Below, piece after piece: positions 19,704 to 28,526 of a stretch of DNA of 64,000 bases. The translations under genes and the position numbers were made by a program. The notes beneath the pieces were generated by a model that saw only the letters and a program-made list of their open reading frames with translations, was not told the DNA's origin and searched no databases. Source of the stretch: Chloroflexota bacterium (lineage in GTDB: Bacteria; Chloroflexota; Anaerolineae; Aggregatilineales; Phototrophicaceae); the NCBI GenBank assembly GCA_026708115.1, contig JAPOVL010000045.1, forward strand, positions 62,001 through 126,000, written 5' to 3'. How positions within the stretch are numbered: position 1 is the stretch's first letter; every line of letters begins with the position of its first letter.

Positions 19704-22508
19704 CTATGCGGTTTGCCATTTGCCCGAGGTCTGATCTTCGCGCAGGTGGCAGTGTTTGTATTTTTTGCCGCTGCCGCACCAGCAAGGCTGGTTGCGGCTG
19801 GGGCGTTTCTTGCTCTTGCGGACAGTCTGTTGTGCCGGACGCTCGCTATTGCCCATGAACAGATCCGGCCGGTATTCGCGCGTTTGACGGCGCTGCTGCG
19901 GCGTCTGCACGACGGCAGGCTGCACCAGAAAGATATTACGCGATGCGATCTGTCGATAGGTGTCCTCGACAATGCGAAACATCTGGAAGCCCTGGCGCTG
20001 ATATTCGACCAGCGGGTCCTTCTGCGCCACCGCTTGCAGGCCGATCCCTTCGCGCAGGATATCGAGGTCGGTCAAATGGCGCTGCCAATAGTGATCGAGG
20101 GCGCGGATCACGGTTTGCCGTTCGGCGATCTCCGTTAGGCCCTCACGCGCCTCTTCCAACTGGCATTTCTTCTCTTCCAGCAGATTGTCCACGTAAACAG
20201 CGATTTCTTTCGTCAGGTCCTCCTGTTCCAGTTCGTCAAGCGCATCCGCCGAGAGGTCCGGGGGCAGCGGCAGCCCCTTGAGCGCCAACTGCTGATACAT
20301 GGCATCCACTTCCAGGTAGTCGCCGTTGTGATCGGCAGCAAACACTTCGTCCACCGACGCGGTCACTTGATCGTTGATCATCGCCAGGTAATCGGCGTGC
20401 AGCTGATCAGCGTCTTTCCCGAGCCAATCGAGGCGCTGTCTGTAAATGATCTCGCGTTGACGGTTGACGACATCGTCGTACTCAACCACGCGCTTGCGGA
20501 TGTCGAAGTTGTGCCCTTCCACGCGGACTTGCGCCTGCTCGATAGATTTACTGATCATGCCATGCTGGATCGCTTCGTCTTCGGGGAAGCCGGCGGTTTT
20601 CATCAACCGTTTCACATTGTCGTTAGCGAAGCGCCGCATGAGGTCGTCATCGAGGCTCAGGTAAAAGCGCGACTGACCCGGGTCGCCTTGTCTGCCGGAG
20701 CGGCCACGCAACTGGTTGTCGATGCGGCGCGCTTCATGACGCTCGGTACCCAACACAAAGAGCCCGCCGGCGTCAAGCACCACCTGTCGGTCGCGGTCTA
20801 CCATCTTGGTCGCGTCGGCAAGCGCCTTGTTCCATTGCGCCTCGCTGGCGGCGGTCAAGTCGATGCCGCCCCGGCGCAATGTCTGCCGGGCCAAGCCTTC
20901 GGGATTGCCGCCGAGCAGGATATCGACGCCGCGGCCGGCCATATTGGTCGCGATGGTGACGGCGCCCGGGCGGCCCGCCTGGGTGATAATTTCGGCTTCC
21001 TTTTCGTGCTGCTTGGCGTTGAGCACTTCATGCTTGATATCGGCCTGTTGCAGGTACTTGCTCAGTCGTTCGGACGTTTCGACAGCAACCGTGCCGACAA
21101 GAATCGGCTGCTTGCGGGCGTTGCGCTCGCGAATGGCTTGGACAATGGCATTCCATTTCGCGGTCTCGTTGACATAGATCAGGTCATTTTCGTCATCGCG
21201 AATGACTGGCTGGTGCGTGGGAATGGGAATGACATCCAGTTCGTAGGTCTTCTCAAATTCTTCGGCTTCGGTGAGCGCGGTGCCCGTCATGCCCGCCAGT
21301 TTGTCATACATGCGGAAGAAGTTCTGGAAGGTGATGGTCGCCATGGTGATATTTTCCCGGCGGATCTGAACCCCTTCCTTGGCTTCGATGGCTTGGTGCA
21401 AGCCTTCGCTGAAGCGGCGTCCGGGCATCAGACGGCCGGTGAAGTCGTCGACGATGACCACTTCGCCGCTTTGGACGATGTATTCCTTATCGTTTTCATA
21501 GAGCGTTTGCGCGCGCAGACAATTGTCCAGATAGGGCAGCATTTCCGCGTTGTCTGGATGATAGAGTTGGTTGAGCCCCAGCGCGTTCTCCACTTTTTCC
21601 ACGCCCTGCTCCGTCAGATAGACGATACGATCTTTGATATCGAGCACGAAATCGCCGTCGGGCTCTTCCGCCTCGACGCTATCTTCGCTGCTCTTCTTCA
21701 GCCGCTTGACGATGGTCGCGAAGCGCCGGTAATAGTCAGATGGTTCGTCCGAGGGTCCAGAGATGATCAGCGGCGTGCGCGCTTCATCGATCAGGATGTT
21801 GTCAACTTCGTCGACGATGGCGTAGCGCAGTTCGCGCTGGACCAGCCGCTCGTAGGACAAGACCATATTGTCGCGCAGATAATCGAAGCCGAACTCGTTA
21901 TTGGTGCCGTAGAGAATATCCGCGCGATAGGCGTCTCGGCGGCTGATGGGGCGCAGGTTCTGATAGCGCGCGTCATCGGAGATAAAGTCGGGATCAAAGA
22001 GGAAAGAGCCGCTATCGGGAAGACCGCCGGTGTTTTGAATGACGGCTGCTGAAAGACCAAGCAAATGATAGATCGGTCCCATGATCTGCAGGCCGTGTTT
22101 GCTCAGATAGTCGTTGGGCGTCACCAGATGCGCGCCTTTGCCATCCAGTGCATTGAGATACAGCGGCAAGGTCGCCACCAGCGTTTTGCCCTCGCCCGTT
22201 TTCATTTCGGCGATGCGCCCCTCGTGCAAGACGATGCCGCCGATCATCTGCACGTCATAATGACGCAAGCCGGTCGTGCGTACGGAGGCCTCGCGGACGA
22301 CGGCGAAGGCTTCTACCATGATGTCTTCATAGCTGGCGCCGCCCGCCAGAGCCGACTTGAATTCGGCGGTCTTCGCCTTTAACTGGTCGTCGCTGAGCTT
22401 CTGGATCTCCGGTTCAAGGGCGTTGATTTGGTCGACGGTTTCCTGGTAGCCGGAAAGCGCCCGCTGCATCGGGTCGCCGAAGATGGATTTGACTATGTTG
22501 CGGAACAT
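19704..22508 (-). CDS. secA: Preprotein translocase ATPase SecA
   Basis: This 934-residue ATPase drives proteins through SecYEG. Walker A is in EMKTGEGKTLVA, followed by GAHLVTPNDYLSK and the DEVD box in AIVDEVDNILIDEARTPLI. The GTVAVETSERLS, TNMAGRGVDI and GRSGRQGDPG blocks are intact. The C-terminal zinc-binding SEC-C motif CWCGSGKKYKHCH is present. I chose ATG 22508, preceded by GGGAGG; an ATG at 22520 lacks such a site. Upstream is an extended -10 promoter, and the TVP38-like gene lies 212 bp upstream on the same strand. Confidence 0.97.
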   Translation of the reverse strand: MFRNIVKSIFGDPMQRALSGYQETVDQINALEPEIQKLSDDQLKAKTAEFKSALAGGASYEDIMVEAFAVVREASVRTTGLRHYDVQMIGGIVLHEGRIAEMKTGEGKTLVATLPLYLNALDGKGAHLVTPNDYLSKHGLQIMGPIYHLLGLSAAVIQNTGGLPDSGSFLFDPDFISDDARYQNLRPISRRDAYRADILYGTNNEFGFDYLRDNMVLSYERLVQRELRYAIVDEVDNILIDEARTPLIISGPSDEPSDYYRRFATIVKRLKKSSEDSVEAEEPDGDFVLDIKDRIVYLTEQGVEKVENALGLNQLYHPDNAEMLPYLDNCLRAQTLYENDKEYIVQSGEVVIVDDFTGRLMPGRRFSEGLHQAIEAKEGVQIRRENITMATITFQNFFRMYDKLAGMTGTALTEAEEFEKTYELDVIPIPTHQPVIRDDENDLIYVNETAKWNAIVQAIRERNARKQPILVGTVAVETSERLSKYLQQADIKHEVLNAKQHEKEAEIITQAGRPGAVTIATNMAGRGVDILLGGNPEGLARQTLRRGGIDLTAASEAQWNKALADATKMVDRDRQVVLDAGGLFVLGTERHEARRIDNQLRGRSGRQGDPGQSRFYLSLDDDLMRRFANDNVKRLMKTAGFPEDEAIQHGMISKSIEQAQVRVEGHNFDIRKRVVEYDDVVNRQREIIYRQRLDWLGKDADQLHADYLAMINDQVTASVDEVFAADHNGDYLEVDAMYQQLALKGLPLPPDLSADALDELEQEDLTKEIAVYVDNLLEEKKCQLEEAREGLTEIAERQTVIRALDHYWQRHLTDLDILREGIGLQAVAQKDPLVEYQRQGFQMFRIVEDTYRQIASRNIFLVQPAVVQTPQQRRQTREYRPDLFMGNSERPAQQTVRKSKKRPSRNQPCWCGSGKKYKHCHLREDQTSGKWQTA

Positions 22509-22546
22509 GGCGCCTCCCATGCTCGTTGAAATACTATTCGTAGACG

Positions 22547-22555
22547 ATTATATCA
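22547..22555 (-). promoter_or_regulatory. Extended -10 promoter of secA
   Basis: The minus strand reads TGATATAAT, a perfect extended -10, with a poor -35 (TTCAGT at 16 bp). The start would be near 22540, about 32 nt before the secA ATG. Confidence 0.6.
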
Positions 22556-22719
22556 TACCGGTTGAGACACTGAAGGACGCCCGGCCCCGCGATCGGCAGC
22601 GCGCATCCCAATGCGCTATGCGAAGCTGAACAAGCAGCAATCATTTATACAGATTGACGGGGCTTCCGGTTTTGTGGATAGACTGCCGGGTGTGGATCCC
22701 AGTGATGGCGCCGGAACCA

Positions 22720-23454
22720 CTATTTGTGGACTCGTCTTCCGTATTGGTCAATCATTCGCGATATCGGCACCCGGAACAGGACCAAGACAAAAAAGGCGAT
22801 GGCGGCGAGCAGGTAGAACAAGAGCAAAACGTTCTGGTGCTGCGATGCTTCGGAGCCGATCAAGACGAAGAGCAAGGTTGGGAACAAACCGCCGACGAAG
22901 GATACGACGATGTAGACCGAGAGGCGAATCTGGCTGAAGCCGACTGCATAACTGATGAAATCGTATACCGAAAATAGCAGAACACGCGCCGCCAGAAGCG
23001 ATTTCCAGTCGTTGAGATGGCGCTCATAGAATCTATCGACCCGCGACATCGCGGCCGCGCCGACGAAGCGGCGCACGATCCGTCGGCCGAATAGGCGGGC
23101 GATGATCACGTTGATTGTGCCGCCCAGCAACTCGCCCAACAGTGAATATAGCGTGCCGGGAATCACGCCGAACATGATGCCCGAGGCGAACTGAATCGGG
23201 CCTGCGGACAAGGGCGCGAAGGTGAATGTCAATGCCTTGATACCGACAAACATCAATGGCCCCCAGATGCCTGCAGTTGCGACTGTCGTCTGCAATTCGT
23301 CGATGCCAATGGACTGAACAATGATATAGAGGACGGTCAGCAGCGCGAGGAAAAGGGCGCCGCCAATCAGCAGGCTGCGTGAGGAAAACTCTTCTTGCGG
23401 ATTGTCTTGCGCCAGGCTGCCTGACACTGCGTCCGGCTGAACCCGCTCATTCAT
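22720..23454 (-). CDS. TVP38/TMEM64 (DedA-like) membrane protein
   Basis: This 244-residue inner-membrane protein has about five hydrophobic segments. The VTT/SNARE-associated domain is recognised by FGVIPGTLYSLLGELLGGTINVIIARLFGRRIV and SYAVGFSQIRLSVYIVVSFVGG. Relatives are implicated in polyprenyl-phosphate or phospholipid flipping, but the substrate here is unknown. The ATG at 23454 overlaps the end of the PRPP synthase gene by 8 bp, suggesting translational coupling; an open frame to 23472 is less likely. Confidence 0.85.
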   Translation of the reverse strand: MNERVQPDAVSGSLAQDNPQEEFSSRSLLIGGALFLALLTVLYIIVQSIGIDELQTTVATAGIWGPLMFVGIKALTFTFAPLSAGPIQFASGIMFGVIPGTLYSLLGELLGGTINVIIARLFGRRIVRRFVGAAAMSRVDRFYERHLNDWKSLLAARVLLFSVYDFISYAVGFSQIRLSVYIVVSFVGGLFPTLLFVLIGSEASQHQNVLLLFYLLAAIAFFVLVLFRVPISRMIDQYGRRVHK

Positions 23455-24436
23455 TGAAGAGCGCACCCACACTTCTGCCTTCGTGCGCGCGCAGGATCAC
23501 CTCGCCCAAGAGCGGCGCGATCGACAGGACAGTCATATTGGGCAGCTTGCGACCCGCGGCGGTCGGCAAGGTATTGGTGAAGATGATTTCGCGCAGGTTC
23601 AAGCTGGCAAAGCGTTGGTAGGCTTTGTCGGAGAAGAAGGGATGCGTGAAGGCGAAGAGCACGTCCTTGGCGCCGTAGTCGCGAACGACGTTGACCGCTT
23701 CGACAATGCTGCCGGCGGTGTTGACCTCATCGTCGACCAGCAAAACGTTTTTGCCCTCGACACTGCCGATTAGTGAGAGCGCTCGCGGGCTTTCGGCGTT
23801 GTCGACGCGGCGTTTCTCGACGAATGCCAGCGGTACGCCCAAGATCTGCGCCCAGTTGCGCCCTTTCTTGGCGAAGCCCAGGTCAGTCGCCACCACGACC
23901 AGATCGCTCAGTTCGCCAAGGCGCAGCTTCCGCAAGATATAATCACTCAAGAGGTGAAGGGCCGTGAGGGCATCGCCCGGGATGTTGAAGAAACCCTGGA
24001 TTTGCCCGGAGTGCAGATCGACGGTCATGTAGCGATCGACGCCCGCGGTCTCGATCATATTAGCCACAAGGCGCGCGGAAATCGGCACGCGCGGTTGGTC
24101 TTTCTGGTCGGAGCGCGTATAGCTCATATAGGGCACGACGAGATTGATTCGCCAGGCGGAATCGCGCTTGAGCGCGTCGATCATGATGAGCATTTCCATG
24201 AAGTTTTCGTGTACGGGCGAGGCCATCGTCTGCACCAAATAGACGTCTTTGCCGCGTACGCTCTCCTCGAGCTTGATGAAGATGTTCTCGTTGGAAAAGA
24301 CCTTGCGCGTATAAGCGCCCGGTCTGAGCCTATATTCAGAAACGCCGCATATATAGTCGGTGATCTCTGCGCCAAGCTCCCGCGAGGCGCTGCCGGAGAA
24401 TATCTTCATCGAGCCAAAGCGCATGGTCGATGACAT
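23447..24436 (-). CDS. prs: Ribose-phosphate pyrophosphokinase (PRPP synthase)
   Basis: This 329-residue enzyme makes PRPP from ribose-5-phosphate and ATP. Family marks are FSNENIFIKLEESVRGKDVYLVQ, YMSYTRSDQKDQPR, TVDLHSGQIQGFFNIP, the flexible catalytic loop EKRRVDN and the PRPP loop VDDEVNTAGS. The last differs from the usual DD-x-x-D-T-(A/G)-G by Asp to Asn at the fifth position. ATG 24436 is preferred, with AGGAAGAG upstream; an ATG at 24505 would add 23 non-conserved residues. It lies 98 bp after meaB and overlaps the TVP38-like gene. Confidence 0.93.
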   Translation of the reverse strand: MSSTMRFGSMKIFSGSASRELGAEITDYICGVSEYRLRPGAYTRKVFSNENIFIKLEESVRGKDVYLVQTMASPVHENFMEMLIMIDALKRDSAWRINLVVPYMSYTRSDQKDQPRVPISARLVANMIETAGVDRYMTVDLHSGQIQGFFNIPGDALTALHLLSDYILRKLRLGELSDLVVVATDLGFAKKGRNWAQILGVPLAFVEKRRVDNAESPRALSLIGSVEGKNVLLVDDEVNTAGSIVEAVNVVRDYGAKDVLFAFTHPFFSDKAYQRFASLNLREIIFTNTLPTAAGRKLPNMTVLSIAPLLGEVILRAHEGRSVGALFNE

Positions 24437-24534
24437 CTGCTGCTCTTCCTGATGGATGTTGTTGACGTGCGCGGGGTTATATTTCGCGCCGGGAACTTTA
24501 GCCATCGCTCTTGATCTTATCCGCCTTTCAAGCG

Positions 24535-25527
24535 CTATTTTTGCCGACGAAACTCAATGTTTTGAAGGAGTTGGTCCACCGCGCGCTGGGGATCGATACG
24601 CTCCTGAACCATGCGCGTGATGATACCAGCAAATTCCTCCGCTGTGATAGTGTCAAACAGCCGTTCTTGCAAGGTTTCGCGCAATCTGTGCATGAACTCG
24701 ACGCGCCATTGCCTTTCCTGGAACGCGACCAGCAATCCCTGTTTCTGCAGATAGCTGAAGTGGCTTGCGATGCACTCGGCGAGATCGTTGATGCCGCTTT
24801 CCTCAGTCGCGGAGGTAAGCACGACCGGCGGAACCCAGATCGGCTTGTCTTGCGCTTTGGCCTTGGTCGGGTGGCCAAGATCCAGCATCGCCTTCAACGC
24901 GTTTTGCGCGCGCTCGGCGCCGGGCAAGTCGCTCTTGTTGACAACCAGAATATCGGCGATCTCCAGCAAGCCGGCTTTATTCGCTTGCACGTCGTCCCCG
25001 GCGCCGGGGGCTTGCACGACGAGGGTGGTCGGAGAGAGCCCCGCGATATCAACTTCTGTTTGTCCAGCGCCGACAGTTTCCACGATGACATAGTCAAAGC
25101 CGGCAGCGGCCAGCACGCGCGCGACATCTTGACTGCGCCAGGCCAAGCCTCCCAGGCTGCCACGGCTCGCCATACTACGGATGAAAACGCCCTTGTCACC
25201 GGCCAGCGCTTTCAAGCGTATCCGGTCCCCTAGCAGCGCGCCGCCGGTAAAGGGGCTGCTGGGATCGACAGCGACAATCGCAACAGTCCGACCGCGTTGG
25301 CGATATAGCTTGGTCAGCGCGGCTATGAGCGTGCTTTTTCCGCTGCCGGGTGGCCCTGTTACGCCGATGATCTGATGGTCGTCAGAGCTTGGGCGCAAAG
25401 CTGCCAATTCGTCCGCCACGGCGTCACGATTGTTTTCGACCAGGGTCAGGAATCGCGATAAGGCGCGACGATCGCCGGCGCGAATACCGCCGAGATTCAG
25501 GTCGACTGATCGGCTGGTCGCGCGCAT
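24535..25527 (-). CDS. meaB: Methylmalonyl-CoA mutase-associated GTPase MeaB
   Basis: This 330-residue G3E-family P-loop GTPase protects methylmalonyl-CoA mutase and gates loading of its adenosylcobalamin cofactor. Walker A is GPPGSGKST around residue 57-65, with AVDPSSPFTGGALLGDRIRL, the E-x-x-G motif in VIVETVGAGQTEVDIA and the specificity motif NKSD. It overlaps the mutase B12-subunit gene by 31 bp; no other start fits the family N-terminus (RAGDRRALSRFL). The overlap and pairing make the functional link to the mutase strong. Confidence 0.95.
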   Translation of the reverse strand: MRATSRSVDLNLGGIRAGDRRALSRFLTLVENNRDAVADELAALRPSSDDHQIIGVTGPPGSGKSTLIAALTKLYRQRGRTVAIVAVDPSSPFTGGALLGDRIRLKALAGDKGVFIRSMASRGSLGGLAWRSQDVARVLAAAGFDYVIVETVGAGQTEVDIAGLSPTTLVVQAPGAGDDVQANKAGLLEIADILVVNKSDLPGAERAQNALKAMLDLGHPTKAKAQDKPIWVPPVVLTSATEESGINDLAECIASHFSYLQKQGLLVAFQERQWRVEFMHRLRETLQERLFDTITAEEFAGIITRMVQERIDPQRAVDQLLQNIEFRRQK

Positions 25528-25913
25528 AGCTGCTCGATCGTATTGGCAATTTCGCCCAGACCGGCGCCGGGACCAAACACCGCGCTTACATCGCCCTCGA
25601 GCAAGGCCCGTTGATCTTCGTCGGGCAAGATGCCGCCGACAACCAGCGGCACACTGGCAAGATCCATCCCGTCCATTTCCGCGCGAATCGCCGGCACCAA
25701 GGTCATGTGGGAACCACTGAGGATGCTCACGCCGACAATATCAACATCTTCCTGCAGGGCAGCTTCGGCGATCATCTGCGGCGACTGGCGCAAGCCCGTG
25801 TATATGACCTCCATGCCCGCGTCTCGCAAGCCGCGCGCGATGACTTTGGCGCCACGATCGTGACCATCCAAGCCGGGCTTGGCGATCAAAATACGGATTG
25901 GAAACTGTCTCAT
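25497..25913 (-). CDS. Methylmalonyl-CoA mutase small subunit (B12-binding domain)
   Basis: This 138-residue protein is a stand-alone cobalamin-binding Rossmann domain. It has DGHDRG, the D-x-H-x-x-G motif whose His replaces the lower ligand of cobalt, then SILSGSH and VVGGILP. It supplies the domain missing from the mutase large subunit at 9751-11427. ATG 25913 gives the family N-terminus MRQFPIRILIAKPGLDGHDRG; a frame open to 26021 runs through the promoter and terminator and is rejected. The gene is directly downstream of its own promoter (25944-25972) and coupled to meaB. Confidence 0.94.
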   Translation of the reverse strand: MRQFPIRILIAKPGLDGHDRGAKVIARGLRDAGMEVIYTGLRQSPQMIAEAALQEDVDIVGVSILSGSHMTLVPAIRAEMDGMDLASVPLVVGGILPDEDQRALLEGDVSAVFGPGAGLGEIANTIEQLCARPADQST

Positions 25914-25943
25914 GGTGCTTTTCACGCGGCTGGCGGTTCTGTG

Positions 25944-25972
25944 ATTATAGTTCACGCTTGCCGACAAGTCAC
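25944..25972 (-). promoter_or_regulatory. sigma70 promoter of the mutase B12 subunit-meaB unit
   Basis: On the minus strand GTGACT (25967-25972), a 17-bp spacer and perfect TATAAT (25944-25949). It sits just downstream of the trx terminator, so the unit is transcribed independently of trx. Confidence 0.65.
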
Positions 25973-25976
25973 ATCC

Positions 25977-26014
25977 AAAGAAAAAGGGCGCTCGCCGATC
26001 CCCGGCCAGCGCCC
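25977..26014 (-). terminator. Intrinsic terminator of trxA
   Basis: The minus-strand RNA forms GGGCGCT/AGCGCCC (26008-26014 with 25986-25992), then an inner GCCG/CGGC stem with a five-base loop, followed by a U-rich tract (TTTTTCTTT). It begins 23 bp after the trx stop. Confidence 0.9.
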
Positions 26015-26036
26015 TCGGCATTGCGAGCGTGGGCTG

Positions 26037-26363
26037 CTAGATATGCGCAGCAATCTGGCTGACGATTTTGCCTTTGGGCTTGAAGCCGGTGATGCGCTCC
26101 ACCGCTTCACCATCTTTGAACAGAATCAACGTTGGTATACCCATAATGCCATAATTGATCAGGATATCCTGGTTGGCATCGGCATCGACCTTGGCGACGC
26201 GCAGTTTGCCGTCGTACTCATCGGCGATCTCGTCAACGATGGGCGCGATCATCTTGCAGGGACCGCACCATTCCGCCCAAAAGTCGACCAAAACCGGCGT
26301 TTCACTGTCCAGGACCTCGCTCTGGAATTCGTCCTGGTTAACATCGAAGGTTTTCAAGCCCAT
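26037..26363 (-). CDS. trxA: Thioredoxin
   Basis: This 108-residue protein is a standard thioredoxin, the general cytoplasmic disulfide reductant. The active site is WCGPC at residues 32-36, after VLVDFWAE, and the cis-proline is in GIMGIPTLILFKDG. ATG 26363 has AAGGAG 8 bp upstream; an open frame to 26510 would cross the divergent hrcA promoter. The gene is divergent from hrcA and ends at a strong terminator, so it is monocistronic. Confidence 0.97.
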   Translation of the reverse strand: MGLKTFDVNQDEFQSEVLDSETPVLVDFWAEWCGPCKMIAPIVDEIADEYDGKLRVAKVDADANQDILINYGIMGIPTLILFKDGEAVERITGFKPKGKIVSQIAAHI

Positions 26364-26481
26364 TGTGTTTCTCCTTGAGATTCTCGGGTCGCGCGGCGAG
26401 GCTGATTCGCCGCGTTCCTGTCGTTTCGTCATGTAGTTTATGGACGAGCGGCGTGAAAAACATCTTACATCAGATTTTCCT

Positions 26482-26510
26482 TTGACGCACCATACGGCGC
26501 GTGTTAGCAT
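26482..26510 (+). promoter_or_regulatory. sigma70 promoter of hrcA
   Basis: TTGACG (26482-26487), a 17-bp spacer and TAGCAT (26505-26510), preceded by TGT as in an extended -10. The start near 26517 gives a leader of about 120 nt. No full CIRCE repeat is present here. Confidence 0.55.
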
Positions 26511-26638
26511 TCAAGCTATTCGCGGCCGCTCGGCGCGTAGCCGGCGAATCGTCCTGCAGCGCCAACACAAAACAACAAGCCTGCTCTGTGTGCGGTCAAG
26601 TATGGCTGAAAAAACGTATAGCGCCAGCGACATCCCTG

Positions 26639-27730
26639 ATGAACGACGAACAACAATTGCCCAATCTGACTAGCCGTCAGGAAGACATTCTGACCTGTAT
26701 CGTGCAGGCCTATTCGGAAAAACCGGAGCCGGTCGGTTCCCGTCATCTGGTAGAGAATTACCAGCTCAATATCAGTTCGGCAACCGTGCGCAATGAGATG
26801 TCGCGGCTGGAAGAGATGGGTTATATCGCCGCGCCGCATACCTCGGCCGGGCGCGTGCCGACGGCAGCCGGCTTCCGCTATTTCGTACGTCGCCTGCTGC
26901 AAACGCGCAGTTTGACGCGCAACGAGCAGAGCCATATTTCCGAGCGTGTTGGCACATTGCATGCGGGCATGGAACAATGGATGCGCCGCACCGCCACCTT
27001 GCTGGCGCGTTCGGTACAGTCGGCATCCATTGTGACGCCGCCCATCTCGCAGACCAATTCCTTTAAGCACATCGAGTTGATCTCGATACAAGGACGTCTT
27101 GCGCTGATGGTGCTGGTATTGAATAGCGGCAGCGTGCATCAGCGTATGCTGACCCTGGCGGAACCGGTACCGCAACTTCAATTGGCGGAGGCGGCCAAAC
27201 GCGTCAACGAGATGTGCGCCGATCTCGGCGCGCGGCAGGTGCGCCTCAAGAGCATCAACCTGCCGATGCTGGAACGCGAAGTGGCGGAATTAACGGCCGA
27301 ACTGATAGAGCATGCCGACAACAATCAGGTGCGTTTCATTTATCGAGACGGCTTGAGCCGGATGATGGAAAGCTTTGGCGATGACGAGGGAGCGCAGCAG
27401 GCGATCCGCATCCTGGAAGAGCATACGGTGCTCAATGCCCTGGTTAACGAATTGCTGGATCGACTGCCGCCCGATGACAGCGATGACGTGAACGTACAGG
27501 TGGTCATCGCCGGCGACGACCGCTACGAAGATCTTAGCCGCTTGAGCATGGTGTTGAGCCGCTATGGCGATCCGGAAAAGATGAGCGGCGCCATCGGCGT
27601 GTTGGGCCCCACGCATATCAATTACGGCCGCGCTATTAGCACTGTGCGCTACGTCTCCAATTTGATGACCAACGTGCTGTCGACGCTCTACCAGGACAAC
27701 ATGGACGGCAGCGCCGGCAGCAACATATAA
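26639..27730 (+). CDS. hrcA: Heat-inducible transcription repressor HrcA
   Basis: This 363-residue repressor controls class I heat-shock genes. The N-terminal winged helix has TSRQEDILTCIVQAY, EPVGSRHLVE and ISSATVRNEMSRLEEMGYI followed by PHTSAGRVPT, all typical. The C-terminal dimerisation domain ends with GVLGPTHINYGRAISTVRYVS. ATG 26639 gives the normal start; the frame is open to 26501 but that part overlaps the promoter and shows no conservation. It heads the cluster hrcA-grpE-dnaK-dnaJ. No CIRCE operator was found upstream of hrcA, grpE, dnaK or dnaJ. Confidence 0.95.
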   Translation: MNDEQQLPNLTSRQEDILTCIVQAYSEKPEPVGSRHLVENYQLNISSATVRNEMSRLEEMGYIAAPHTSAGRVPTAAGFRYFVRRLLQTRSLTRNEQSHISERVGTLHAGMEQWMRRTATLLARSVQSASIVTPPISQTNSFKHIELISIQGRLALMVLVLNSGSVHQRMLTLAEPVPQLQLAEAAKRVNEMCADLGARQVRLKSINLPMLEREVAELTAELIEHADNNQVRFIYRDGLSRMMESFGDDEGAQQAIRILEEHTVLNALVNELLDRLPPDDSDDVNVQVVIAGDDRYEDLSRLSMVLSRYGDPEKMSGAIGVLGPTHINYGRAISTVRYVSNLMTNVLSTLYQDNMDGSAGSNI

Positions 27731-27853
27731 ACTTCATAAGAAACGCAATCGCTTATACAAATCTTTTAATCCTGCGTTATGCTAGGGACGATATTTTGGC
27801 TACCCCGCGATTGGGGATTAAGACGGATCAATTGTGCGTTTCAGGACTAAGAC

Positions 27854-28465
27854 ATGAGCGATGTAAAAGACCCAGCTGAAGAACTCGAAAAAGAGAACGA
27901 AAACGAGTTGAGCGCCGCCGCCGAATCGGCGGAAGAATTGCCGAGCGAGGAAGACGCGGCCGACAGTAGCAAGGATGAGGAAGCAGGGCCGGAACTGCCG
28001 GAAGGCATTAACCTGATGCAAGCATTCATCGAAGCGCAGAAGGAAGCGCAAAGCAATAAAGACGGTTGGCAGCGCGCCCGGGCCGAATTCGCCAACTACA
28101 AGAAGCGGATCGAGCGCGAACGGATCGAACTTTTTCAGCGCGCCTCGCTCGACACGCTTACGGCGCTGCTGCCGATCGTTGACGACTTCGACCGCGCCTT
28201 CGAGAGCGTGCCCGAAGATATCAGCGACAATCCCTGGATCGGCGGCGTATCCATGATCCAGCGCAAGTTCGTCACGCTGCTGGAGCAATACTCAGTCGAG
28301 GCAATCGACCCGACGGGAGATCATTTTGATCCCAATCTGCATCAAGCCATCGGCACGGAAGAGAGCGATGAAGTCGAGAGCGGGCACGTCACCGAGACAT
28401 TGCAAAAGGGCTACCGCGCCGGTGACAAGGTCTTGCGATTGGCCTTGGTCAAAGTAGCGAGCTGA
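27854..28465 (+). CDS. grpE: Nucleotide exchange factor GrpE
   Basis: This 203-residue protein releases ADP from DnaK. The first 65 residues are very acidic and probably disordered ([20 protein letters not shown]). A long helix follows ([34 protein letters not shown]), then the C-terminal beta domain with [20 protein letters not shown] and the end [17 protein letters not shown]. It lies 123 bp after hrcA and 61 bp before dnaK. Confidence 0.96.
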   Translation: MSDVKDPAEELEKENENELSAAAESAEELPSEEDAADSSKDEEAGPELPEGINLMQAFIEAQKEAQSNKDGWQRARAEFANYKKRIERERIELFQRASLDTLTALLPIVDDFDRAFESVPEDISDNPWIGGVSMIQRKFVTLLEQYSVEAIDPTGDHFDPNLHQAIGTEESDEVESGHVTETLQKGYRAGDKVLRLALVKVAS

Positions 28466-28526
28466 AAAGGCAAAGGAATCAAAGACAAACTGGTCAGTAC
28501 ACCAGATAGAAACAGGAGTAATCGGA

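Noticed and set aside
25914..26021. Longer version of the B12-subunit gene starting at 26021
   Set aside because: The extra sequence covers the trx terminator and a good promoter and is not similar to the family.
26503..26530. CIRCE-like half site TTAGCATTC in the hrcA promoter
   Set aside because: The second half (GAGTGCTAA) is absent at the required spacing, and the half site overlaps a -10 element that explains it.
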